The notes under the pieces were generated by a model. It was given only the letters and a program-made list of their open reading frames with translations, did not search any database and was not told the DNA's origin. Positions 54,640 to 63,049 of a stretch of 64,000 nt of DNA are shown here, piece by piece (position 1 is the first letter of the stretch; each line of letters opens with the position of its first letter). The DNA comes from Streptomyces sp. HUAS 15-9. Lineage in GTDB: Bacteria > Actinomycetota > Actinomycetes > Streptomycetales > Streptomycetaceae. The stretch spans positions 496,001 to 560,000 of the forward strand of contig NZ_CP106798.1 in assembly GCF_025642155.1 (NCBI RefSeq), read 5' to 3'. The translations under genes and the position numbers were made by a program.

Positions 54640-54657
54640 GTCGGACCCGTGTCCGAC
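54640..54657. terminator. Bidirectional terminator hairpin
   Basis: GTCGGAC (54640-54646), loop CCGT, GTCCGAC (54651-54657), inside the 28-base gap between the convergent MBL hydrolase and narI stops. Confidence 0.6.
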
Positions 54658-54665
54658 AGGGCTCG

Positions 54666-55433
54666 CTATCCGACGCGTTCCCAGCCACGGCGCGGCGCCC
54701 GGGCGCCGAGGCCGACATCGCGGCTGCGGTAGACGATGTAGGGGCGGGTGAGGTAGCCCAGGGGCGCGGTGAGCATATGGACCAGACGGGTGAAGGGCCA
54801 GGCGGCGAAGAGCAGCAGGGCGCTGATCGCATGGAGCTGGAAGAGGATCGGCGCTCCCGCCATCAGGGCCGGGTCGGGCCGGACGTAGAAGATGGAACGG
54901 AACCAGGGGGAGATGGTCTCGCGGTAGTCGTAGCCGCCGCCGACGATGTTGGCGGCGACGGTGGCCGCCAGGCCGAGCACGATGGTCGCGGTGAGCGAGA
55001 CGTACATGGCCTTGTCGTTGCGGGTGGTGGCGGAGAAGACCGGGCCGACGGTGCGGCGCCGGTAGATGAGGATGGCGAGTCCACCCAGGGTGCACACGCC
55101 CGCCGCGGTACCGAGCGTGACGGCCGTGACATGGTAGGTGTGCTCGCTGACGCCTGCCGCCTCGGTCCAGCTCTTGGGAATGAGCAGCCCTCCGATGTGG
55201 CCGACGAGCACCAGGAGGATGCCGAAGTGGAACAGCGGGCTGCCGATGCGTAGCAGCCGGTTCTCGTACAGCTGGGAGGAGCGGGTGGTCCAGCCGAACT
55301 TGTCGTAGCGGTAGCGCCAGATATGGCCCAGGACGAAGACGGCGAGGGACAGGTACGGCAGGACGACCCACAGCAGGATCGCGCCGGTACTGGTCTCGGC
55401 CGCCAGGGTCAGATCGGGTGAGGGTGCGGTCAT
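54666..55433 (-). CDS. narI: Respiratory nitrate reductase gamma subunit
   Basis: A 255-residue membrane cytochrome b subunit of NarGHI, passing electrons from menaquinol to NarH. Five membrane helices are visible. Haem-ligand histidines lie in FGHI/FHFG (VLGHIWRYR, PLFHFGILLVLVGHIGG) and in the C-terminal helices (LFQLHAISALLLF, RLVHMLTAPLGYLTRPYIVYR). Its ATG overlaps the narJ stop (ATGA). It is last in the narGHJI operon. Confidence 0.93.
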   Translation of the reverse strand: MTAPSPDLTLAAETSTGAILLWVVLPYLSLAVFVLGHIWRYRYDKFGWTTRSSQLYENRLLRIGSPLFHFGILLVLVGHIGGLLIPKSWTEAAGVSEHTYHVTAVTLGTAAGVCTLGGLAILIYRRRTVGPVFSATTRNDKAMYVSLTATIVLGLAATVAANIVGGGYDYRETISPWFRSIFYVRPDPALMAGAPILFQLHAISALLLFAAWPFTRLVHMLTAPLGYLTRPYIVYRSRDVGLGARAPRRGWERVG

Positions 55434-56089
55434 CGCGGGCCTCCCGCGGGGTCGGGCAGGTACTGCGCGGGTGTGTACGGGTCGAGGCCGACCTGTTCTT
55501 CGGGCGGGCCTTCGGCGGCGAGGCGGGCGACTGCCTCACGGTCGTCGCCCGCGAGCTGGGGAAGGGTGGCGGAGACGGACCGCAGGACGTCGGCCCAGGC
55601 GGAGCCCTCGTCCTGCAGGGCCAGGCGCAGCAGTTCCAGTCCCGCGCGATGGTCGGTGAGCAGGCCGAGTCCGGTGGTGGGGTCGGTGGCGGCGAACTCG
55701 AGGACGACGGCGAGGTGGTCCGGCAGTTCGTCGTCGGCCAGGCGCCAGCCGGCGGCGGCGTACGTCTGCTTCAGGCGGAGCAGTGCGAGGCCGCGTTTGC
55801 GGGTGTCGCCGTGGGCGTAGTAGGTGAGGTAGGGGCAGCAGCGTTTGCGGTGGTCGAAGGTGGCGACGTAGGCGGTGGCCAGGTCGGCGGGGGCGGTCCG
55901 GTCGGCGTGTGCCACGAACTCCAGGAGGGGTTCGGCGACGGGCCGCGGAAGGTGGGTGGCGACCTGGCGGGCCAGTTCGAGCCGGGCGGGGAACTGGTCG
56001 TCGGGGTAGGCGAGCAGCAGGGACTGGGTCTGCCAGGCGTGCGGCTGCCAGGGCTCGGTGCGCGGTGTGGCTCTGTTCTTCTTTCTCAC
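55430..56089 (-). CDS. narJ: Nitrate reductase molybdenum cofactor assembly chaperone
   Basis: A 219-residue NarJ/TorD-type chaperone that binds NarG and allows insertion of the Mo-bisMGD cofactor before membrane attachment. Typical sequences are SLLLAYPDDQFPARLELAR, YVATFDHRKRCCPYLTYYAHGDTRKRG and LPDHLAVVLEFAA. The start is a GTG (VRKKNRATP) overlapping the narH stop (GTGA); the longer ORF upstream is a shadow. Both ends overlap neighbours by four bases. Confidence 0.92.
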   Translation of the reverse strand: MRKKNRATPRTEPWQPHAWQTQSLLLAYPDDQFPARLELARQVATHLPRPVAEPLLEFVAHADRTAPADLATAYVATFDHRKRCCPYLTYYAHGDTRKRGLALLRLKQTYAAAGWRLADDELPDHLAVVLEFAATDPTTGLGLLTDHRAGLELLRLALQDEGSAWADVLRSVSATLPQLAGDDREAVARLAAEGPPEEQVGLDPYTPAQYLPDPAGGPR

Positions 56090-57819
56090 GGCTTCGGTTC
56101 GACCTCCCCGCCCGCATCGGGCTCCTCGCCGCCGGAGGCGGCCCCACCGTTGGATGGTGGGAAGAGGCCCGGTGGGGTGCCCTTGCCGTCCCAGTTGAGG
56201 AGGTTGACGCGGGTGGCCTTGTCGGTGGGGGTGGCGGGTGTGTCGGCGGACTGGCGGTCGCGCAGGGCCTGGTAGTTCTCCACCGCGATCGGAGCGGCTC
56301 CGCCGGAGGTCTCGCCGAAGGGGCCGGAGCCTCCCATGCCGGGCCCGCCCTCGTAGTCCAGGCTGCACTCGGTGGCGAGTTCCTCCAGGTTGTGGGCCTG
56401 TTCGGCGTGGGCGGGCGGGATGACGTACCGCTCGTCGTACTTGGCCAGGGCCAGCAGCCGGTACATGTCGTACATCTGCTGCTCGCTCATGCCGACCTGT
56501 TCGGGGATGGCGGCGTCGGGTTCCCGGCCGAGGTTGATGTCGCGCATGTAGGAGCGCATGGCGGCCAGGCGTCTGAGCACGGCGTCGACGGGTGCGGGGT
56601 CGCCCGCGGTGAAGAGCTGGGCGAGGTAGTCGACGGGGATGCGCAGGGCGTCGACGGCCGCGAACAGGTTGCGGTGGTTCTCGCTGTCGTGGCCGGTCTC
56701 ACGGACGGCGTCGACGACCGGGGAGAGCGGCGGGATGTACCAGACCATGGGCATGGTGCGGTACTCGGGGTGCAGCGGCAGCGCCACCTTGTAGGTGTTG
56801 ATCAGTGCGTGGATGGGTGACCGCTGGGCGGCCTCGACCCAGTCGCGGGGGATGCCGTCGCGTTCGGCGGCGGCGATGACCTCGGGGTCGTTCGGGTCGA
56901 GGAAGACGCCGCGCTGCGCCTCGTACAGCTCGGTGTCGTCGGGGGTGCAGGCGGCGTCCAGGACGCGGTCGACGTCGTAGAGGACGAGTCCGATGTAGCG
57001 CAGCCGGCCGACGCAGGTCTCGGAGCAGACGGTGGGCAGGCCGACCTCGACGCGCGGGAAGCAGAACGTGCACTTCTCGGCCTTGCCGGTGCGGTGGTTG
57101 AAGTAGACCTTCTTGTACGGGCATCCGGTCACGCACATCCGCCAGCCCCGGCAGCGGTCCTGGTCGACGAGGACGATGCCGTCCTCGGTGCGCTTGTAGA
57201 TGGCGCCGGAGGGGCAGGAGGCCGCGCACGACGGGTTGAGGCAGTGCTCGCAGATGCGCGGCAGATAGAACATGAAGGTCTGCTCGAACTCGAGCTTGAT
57301 CTTCTCCGAGACCTCGCTCAGCAACACGTCCTTGCGGCCGTGATCGGACGAGCCGCCGAGGCTGTCGTCCCAGTTGGCCGACCAGGAGATCTTCATGTCC
57401 TTGCCGGTGATGAGCGACTTGGGGCGGGCGACGGGGGTGTGCTCCTGCAGCGGGGCGTTGGTCAGCGTCGCGTAGTCGTAGGTCCAGGGCTCGTAATAGT
57501 CGTCGAGCGTGGGCAGTTTGGGGTTGGAGAAGATACTGGCGAGCTTCTTGAAGCGGCCGCCGGCCTTGAGGGTGAGGCGGCCGCGGCTGTTGAGGATCCA
57601 ACCACCCTGCCAGGTGTCCTGGTCCTCGTATCGGCGCGGGTAGCCCTGGCCGGGGCGGGTCTCGACGTTGTTGAACCACACGTACTCGACACCGGTGCGG
57701 TTGGTCCAGGCCTGTTTGCAGGTGACCGAGCACGTGTGGCAGCCGATGCACTTGTCGAGATTCATGACCATCGCCATCTGGGCCATCACGCGCCCGATGG
57801 AGCTGTCGCCGCGGGTCAT
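56086..57819 (-). CDS. narH: Respiratory nitrate reductase beta subunit
   Basis: A 577-residue iron-sulfur subunit. Four cluster-binding Cys groups are visible: CIGCHTCSVTCKQ, CEHCLNPSCAASCPSG, CRGWRMCVTGCPYKK and CTFCFPR. The Trp in CRGWRMC replaces a Cys, as expected for the [3Fe-4S] cluster of NarH. The last 80 residues are Gly/Pro/Glu-rich, longer than in enteric NarH. The ATG at 57819 overlaps the narG stop (TGATG). A second Met (RVMAQMAMVM) is possible but lacks a better ribosome binding site. Confidence 0.93.
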   Translation of the reverse strand: MTRGDSSIGRVMAQMAMVMNLDKCIGCHTCSVTCKQAWTNRTGVEYVWFNNVETRPGQGYPRRYEDQDTWQGGWILNSRGRLTLKAGGRFKKLASIFSNPKLPTLDDYYEPWTYDYATLTNAPLQEHTPVARPKSLITGKDMKISWSANWDDSLGGSSDHGRKDVLLSEVSEKIKLEFEQTFMFYLPRICEHCLNPSCAASCPSGAIYKRTEDGIVLVDQDRCRGWRMCVTGCPYKKVYFNHRTGKAEKCTFCFPRVEVGLPTVCSETCVGRLRYIGLVLYDVDRVLDAACTPDDTELYEAQRGVFLDPNDPEVIAAAERDGIPRDWVEAAQRSPIHALINTYKVALPLHPEYRTMPMVWYIPPLSPVVDAVRETGHDSENHRNLFAAVDALRIPVDYLAQLFTAGDPAPVDAVLRRLAAMRSYMRDINLGREPDAAIPEQVGMSEQQMYDMYRLLALAKYDERYVIPPAHAEQAHNLEELATECSLDYEGGPGMGGSGPFGETSGGAAPIAVENYQALRDRQSADTPATPTDKATRVNLLNWDGKGTPPGLFPPSNGGAASGGEEPDAGGEVEPKP

Positions 57820-60800
57820 CAGTACGTCACCTCCTGGTCGCTGCGGCGGCGGACGACGGTGACCTCGTCGCGCTGGTTGCCGGTCGGGCCGAGGTAGTTG
57901 AAGGCGTAGGACAGTTGGGCGTAGCCGCCGATCAGATGGCTCGGTTTGATCAGCAGTCGGGTGAGGGAGTTGTGGATGCCGCCGCGCCGTCCGGTGGTCT
58001 CGGTGCGGGGCACGTCGATGAGCCGGTCCTGGGCGTGGTGCATATAGACGGTGCCCTCGGGCATGCGGTGGGAGACGATGGCGCGGGCGGCGACGACGCC
58101 GTTGCGGTTGACCGCCTCGATCCAGTCGTTGTCGTGGACGCCGATCTTCGCCGCGTCGGCGGTGGACATCCAGATCGTCGGGCCGCCCCGGGACAGCGAC
58201 AGCATGAACAGGTTGTCCTGGTACTCGGAGTGGATGGACCACTTGTTGTGCGGGGTCAGATAGCGCACGGTCACGCCGAGTTCGCCGGTGTCCCCGATGC
58301 GTGGCTCGCCGAACAGGGCGTGCATGTTCAACGGGGGCCGGTAGACCGGTAGTTGCTCGCCGAGGGCACTCATCCAGTCGTGGTCGAGGTAGAAGTGCTG
58401 GCGGCCGGTGAGGGTGTGCCAGGGTTTGCTGCGTTCGACGTTGACGGTGAACGGCGAGTAGCGGCGCCCGCCCGTCTCCGAGCCGGACCACTCGGGGCTG
58501 GTGATGACCGGCACCGGGGCCGCCTGGGTGTCGGCGAAGGTGACCTGCTTGCCCTCGTGCTCGGCGGCCAGGTCCGCGAGCCGGGTGCCCGTGCGGGATT
58601 CGAGGGTGTGGAAGCCCTGTGTGGCCAGGTGCCCGTTGGTGGTGCCGGACAGCGCGAGGATCGCCTCGCAGGCGTGCACGTCACGGGCGATCACCGGGCG
58701 GCCGTCGGCCACTCCCCCGCGCGCGGTGCCGTTCTTGTGCCGCAGGTACTCCAGTTCCCGGTCGACCTTGAAGGTGATGCCCTTGGTGGTGGCGCCGAGC
58801 GTGTCGAGCAGGGGGCCGAGTGCGGTCATCTTCTCCGCGACGGCGCCGTAGTCACGCTCGACGGTGAGCAGTTTGGGCATGGTGCGGCCGGGTACGGGCT
58901 CGCACTCGCCGGCCTTCCAGTCCCGCACGCGGCCGTGCGGGTTGGCCAGTTCGTCCGGTGTGTCGTGCAGCAGGGGGGCGGCCACCACGTCCTTGCGCAC
59001 TCCCAGGTGGTCCGCGGCGAGCCGGCTGAACTCCTTGGCGATGCTGTTGAAGGTGTCCCAGTCGGTGCGGGTCTGCCACGGTGGGGCGATGGCCGGGTTG
59101 AACGCGTGCACATAGGGGTGCATGTCGGTGCTGGACAGGTCGTGCTTCTCGTACCAGGTGGCGGCCGGCAGCACCACGTCGGAGAACACGGTGGTGCTGG
59201 TCATCCTGAAGTCCAGGGTGAGCAGGAGGTCCAGCTTGCCCACCGGTGCCTCCTCCCGCCACACCACGTCCCGGGGCCGTTCCCCGGGCGCGGCCTCCGT
59301 GGCGTTCACCGAGGAGTCGGCGCCGAGGAGGTGCTTGAGGAAGTACTCGTTGCCCTTGGCCGAGGAGCCGAGCAGGTTGGCCCGCCAGATGGTCAGTACG
59401 CGGGGGAAGTTCTCCGGTGCGTCCGGGTCCTCTCCCGCGAACCGCAGCCGTCCGGCCTTCAGTTCGTCCACCACGTGCTCGCCGACGCCCCGGCCGGCGG
59501 CCTCGGCCTCGTCGGCCAGGTCGAGCGGGTTGCGGTCGAAGGTGGGATAGGAGGGCATCCAGCCCATGCGCGCCGAGGCGGCGATGACATCGGCGGTGGT
59601 CATGCCCGCGAACGGCCCGCCGGAGCCGGCCGCGGCGAGGGTGTCGGCGGAGAACGGGTCGTAGCGGTACTGGTCGGCGTGCAGATACCAGTACGCCGTC
59701 TGGATCATCTGCCGTGCCGGACGGTTCCAGTCGGCCGCGGTCGCGATCGCCGAGTAGCCGGTGATGGGGCGGACCTTCTCCTGTCCGACGTAGTGCGCCC
59801 AGCCGCCGCCGTTGACGCCCTGGCAGCCCGTCAGCGTCGTCAGGGTGAGGAACGCCCGGTAGATGGTGTCGGAGTGGAACCAGTGGTTGGTGCCCGCCCC
59901 CATGATGATCATCGAACGGCCGTGGGACTCCTCGGCGTTGGCGGCGAACTCGCGCGCGATCCGGGCCGCCCGGTCCGCATCGACGCCGGTGATCCCGGCC
60001 TGCCAGGCGGGGGTGTACGGCTCGTTCGCGTCGTCGTAGCCGGAGGGCCACCGGCCGGGCAGGCCGTCGCGGGCCACCCCGTACTGGGCCAGCAGCAGGT
60101 CGTACACGGTGGTCACCAGCCGTCCGGCCACGCGCCGCACCGGGACCCCGCGCCGCAGTTGCCGTGCGCTGCCGTCGGGGGCGTCGAAGCACGGCAGTTC
60201 CACCTCCACCGGCTCCTCGCCCCCGCCGTCGGCGGACAGCAGCGGGTCGACGTCGTCGAGGTCCAGGTTCCACTTTCCGGTGCCGGACTCCCCGAACCGG
60301 TCGCCGAGCGTGCCGTTCGGCACCGTCGGTCGGCCGGTGGCGGCGTCCAGCAGGACGGTGCGGAACTCCGCGTGCTCAAAGGCGGCATGCTCACCGTCGA
60401 GGTCCGCGGCGGTCAGGAACTTCCCCGGCGCGTAGCTGCCCGGCTCGCGCTCGTCGAGCGTGACCAGGAACGGCAGATCGGTGAACCGCTTGACGTAGTC
60501 CTCGAAGTACGGGGTCCGGCGGTCGACGAAGAACTCCTTGAGGACCACATGCCCCATGGCCATGGCCAGCGCCCCGTCGGTGCCGGGGTGGGCGGGCAGC
60601 CACTCGTCGGCGAACTTCACGTTGTCCGCGTAGTCCGGGGAGACCGCGACCACCTTCTGGCCCCGGTAGCGGGCCTCGGCCATCCAGTGCGCGTCCGGGG
60701 TCCGGGTCACGGGCAGGTTCGAGCCCCACATGATCAGATAGCCGGCGTCCCACCAGTCCCCGGACTCCGGTACGTCGGTCTGGTCGCCGAAGACCTGCGG

Positions 60801-61553
60801 AGAGGCGACCGGCAGATCGGCGTACCAGTCGTAGAACGACAGCATCACGCCGCCGAGCAGCGAGTAGAAGCGGGCGCCGGAGGCGTGCGAGACCATCGAC
60901 ATCGCCGGGATGGGCGAGAATCCGGCCAGCCGGTCGGGGCCGTACTCCTTGATGGTGTGCACATGGGCGGCGGCGATCATCTCCAGCGCCTCGTCCCAGC
61001 TCGCCCGCACCAGGCCGCCCTTGCCGCGCACCGACTTGTAGCGCCGGGCGCGCTCGGGGTCGGAGACGATGTCCGCCCAGGCCGCGACCGGGTCGCCCAG
61101 CCGGGCCTTCGCCTCGCGGTACATCTGGAGCAGCACGCCGCGCACATACGGGTAGCGCACCCGGGTCGGCGAGTAGGTGTACCAGGAGAAGGCCGCGCCG
61201 CGCGGGCAGCCGCGGGGCTCGTACTCGGGGCGGTCGGGGCCGACGGAGGGATAGTCGGTCTGCTGGGCCTCCCAGGTGATGATGCCGTCCTTGACGTACA
61301 CCTTCCACGAGCAGGATCCGGTGCAGTTCACACCGTGGGTGGAGCGCACGACCTTGTCGTGCGACCAGCGGTCCCGGTAGAAGTCGTCCGCCTGGCGGCC
61401 GCCGGCTCTGCGCAGCGTGCGCAGATCGCCTGACACCTCCGCCCGGGTGAAGTACCGGCGGGAGCGCACCAACGCCTCCGTCAGCTCACCGTCCAGCCCC
61501 GCCGGGTGGGCAGGGCTCGTCTGTTGGGTGCGGGAACCGGTGCGGTCGGCCAC
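57819..61553 (-). CDS. narG: Respiratory nitrate reductase alpha subunit
   Basis: A 1244-residue molybdopterin enzyme reducing nitrate to nitrite on the cytoplasmic side. The N-terminal [4Fe-4S] cluster site is HGVNCTGSCSWKVY, followed by PRGCPRGA. The Mo-ligand Asp lies in the NarG-specific SFYDWYADLP. Bis-MGD binding stretches include WGSNLPVTRTPD and TGCQGVNGGG. There is no twin-Arg signal, consistent with a cytoplasmic NarG. A GAGGTGAG site precedes the ATG. About 180 bases separate it from narK, so it may have its own promoter. It is a complete first gene of narGHJI. Confidence 0.95.
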   Translation of the reverse strand: MADRTGSRTQQTSPAHPAGLDGELTEALVRSRRYFTRAEVSGDLRTLRRAGGRQADDFYRDRWSHDKVVRSTHGVNCTGSCSWKVYVKDGIITWEAQQTDYPSVGPDRPEYEPRGCPRGAAFSWYTYSPTRVRYPYVRGVLLQMYREAKARLGDPVAAWADIVSDPERARRYKSVRGKGGLVRASWDEALEMIAAAHVHTIKEYGPDRLAGFSPIPAMSMVSHASGARFYSLLGGVMLSFYDWYADLPVASPQVFGDQTDVPESGDWWDAGYLIMWGSNLPVTRTPDAHWMAEARYRGQKVVAVSPDYADNVKFADEWLPAHPGTDGALAMAMGHVVLKEFFVDRRTPYFEDYVKRFTDLPFLVTLDEREPGSYAPGKFLTAADLDGEHAAFEHAEFRTVLLDAATGRPTVPNGTLGDRFGESGTGKWNLDLDDVDPLLSADGGGEEPVEVELPCFDAPDGSARQLRRGVPVRRVAGRLVTTVYDLLLAQYGVARDGLPGRWPSGYDDANEPYTPAWQAGITGVDADRAARIAREFAANAEESHGRSMIIMGAGTNHWFHSDTIYRAFLTLTTLTGCQGVNGGGWAHYVGQEKVRPITGYSAIATAADWNRPARQMIQTAYWYLHADQYRYDPFSADTLAAAGSGGPFAGMTTADVIAASARMGWMPSYPTFDRNPLDLADEAEAAGRGVGEHVVDELKAGRLRFAGEDPDAPENFPRVLTIWRANLLGSSAKGNEYFLKHLLGADSSVNATEAAPGERPRDVVWREEAPVGKLDLLLTLDFRMTSTTVFSDVVLPAATWYEKHDLSSTDMHPYVHAFNPAIAPPWQTRTDWDTFNSIAKEFSRLAADHLGVRKDVVAAPLLHDTPDELANPHGRVRDWKAGECEPVPGRTMPKLLTVERDYGAVAEKMTALGPLLDTLGATTKGITFKVDRELEYLRHKNGTARGGVADGRPVIARDVHACEAILALSGTTNGHLATQGFHTLESRTGTRLADLAAEHEGKQVTFADTQAAPVPVITSPEWSGSETGGRRYSPFTVNVERSKPWHTLTGRQHFYLDHDWMSALGEQLPVYRPPLNMHALFGEPRIGDTGELGVTVRYLTPHNKWSIHSEYQDNLFMLSLSRGGPTIWMSTADAAKIGVHDNDWIEAVNRNGVVAARAIVSHRMPEGTVYMHHAQDRLIDVPRTETTGRRGGIHNSLTRLLIKPSHLIGGYAQLSYAFNYLGPTGNQRDEVTVVRRRSDQEVTY

Positions 61554-61733
61554 CGTCTCACCTCTTTCCGGGCGTGAGCCCGACGGTGTTCTCTGTCAGC
61601 CGGCACGTGGCCGAGCAAGCCGCACGCGTTCCCTCATGCGGAACATCCGCACCAAAGTGCGCAGGCCTGTTCGCATTCTTGCCCTCACCCGGCAGAGGCG
61701 CCAGGGGAACGATCAGATCCGGTAGGAACGCGG

Positions 61734-62978
61734 TTACCGCTCCTGTGGCTGGCCGACCTGAGTGCGCCGGGCGACGGCGTGGCGGACAACGGTGGCAGTG
61801 AACACCAGCAAGGCGGCGGCGACCAGACCGAGCAGGATCAGGCCCACCGCGTAGGAGCCGTAGGCGCCGTACAGCGAGCCCATGACCAGGGGCGGCAGGA
61901 ATCCGCCCAGCCCGCCGGCCGCGCCGACGACTCCGGTGACCGAGCCGACCTGGTTCGCCGGGGCCAGCAGGGCCACCAGGGCGAAGACCGCTCCGCTGGC
62001 CGCGCCGAGCGCGGCGGCCATGGCGAGGAAGGCGATCGTGCCGACCGGCGCCAGGGAGGGGGTCGGGGACTGCAGGAACGCGCCGACGACCACCACGCCC
62101 AGCGCCCCGACGAGGACGCGCACCGCCCCCACGCGGTCCGACAGCCAGCCGCCGAGGGGCCGCATCGCCACCGCGAGCAGCACGAACCCGGCCATCCGGT
62201 TCGCCGCGTCGGCCTGGGTCAGCCCGTAGGCCGTCCTCAGATACGCCGGCAGATAGACCGAGAAGGCGACATATCCGCCGAAGGTCACCGCGTACAGGGC
62301 AGCGGCCTGCCAGGTGACGCCGAGCTTGAGCGTGGCGGCCAGGCGACGGGAGAGCGCCTCCGTCGGCACCACCCGTCCGGGGGCGTCGCGCAGCACCAGC
62401 GCCGCCACGACCGCGTACACCGCCAGCACGGCGGCGGTGATCAGGAAGGGGGTGGCCATGCCATGGGCGTCCACCAGCTTCACCGTGGTCAGCGCGCTGA
62501 TCGCGGTGCCGCCCATGCCCATGCCGAAGATCCCGATGGCGAACCCTCGCCGCTCGGGCGGGAACCAGGCGTTGACATGGGGCACGCCGACGGCGAAGGC
62601 GGTGCCGCCGATACCGAGGAAGAACCCGCCCACCAGCAGGGTTGCCAGGGAGGAGTGGCCCGCGAGCCCGAGGTAGAGGACGGGGACGATGGTGGCCGCG
62701 GAGACCAGTGGGAACATCACCCGTCCGCCGAACCGGTCCGTGAGCGCCCCGACCGGAATGCGGCCCAGCGAGCCCACCACGACCGGCACCGCCACCAGCA
62801 GCGACTGCTCGAAGGAGGTCAGGTCCAGGGATTCCTTGAACCGGGGGCCGAGCGGGCTGAGCAGCGCCCACGCCCAGAAATTGACGGCGAAGCCGATCGT
62901 GGCCAGCGCCAGCATCAGCCACGCCCGGCCGGGAACCGGTGCCGGCCCTGCCTCCTGCTGAGTCGGTACCTGCGCCAT
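61734..62978 (-). CDS. narK: Nitrate/nitrite MFS transporter
   Basis: A 414-residue major facilitator protein with 12 membrane helices, NNP (nitrate/nitrite porter) family. It shows RFKESLDLTSFEQSLLVAVPVVVGSLGRIPVGALTDRFGGR in helices 1-2 (substrate Arg in the second part), the family glycine-rich GIFGMGMGGTAISALTT and the second nitrate signature GAAGGLGGFLPPLVMG. Located just upstream of narG on the same strand, it imports nitrate and/or exports nitrite for the reductase. Confidence 0.92.
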   Translation of the reverse strand: MAQVPTQQEAGPAPVPGRAWLMLALATIGFAVNFWAWALLSPLGPRFKESLDLTSFEQSLLVAVPVVVGSLGRIPVGALTDRFGGRVMFPLVSAATIVPVLYLGLAGHSSLATLLVGGFFLGIGGTAFAVGVPHVNAWFPPERRGFAIGIFGMGMGGTAISALTTVKLVDAHGMATPFLITAAVLAVYAVVAALVLRDAPGRVVPTEALSRRLAATLKLGVTWQAAALYAVTFGGYVAFSVYLPAYLRTAYGLTQADAANRMAGFVLLAVAMRPLGGWLSDRVGAVRVLVGALGVVVVGAFLQSPTPSLAPVGTIAFLAMAAALGAASGAVFALVALLAPANQVGSVTGVVGAAGGLGGFLPPLVMGSLYGAYGSYAVGLILLGLVAAALLVFTATVVRHAVARRTQVGQPQER

Positions 62979-63049
62979 CCTGTCTGCTCCTTCGCTCTCA
63001 CCGATCCGATACGGCTCACCCGGCGGAGTGAACCGATGCGGCCGTGGCC

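Noticed and set aside
58353..61433. 1026-codon plus-strand frame across narG
   Set aside because: Antisense shadow of narG with repetitive GVGG/HVGG composition and no recognisable motif.
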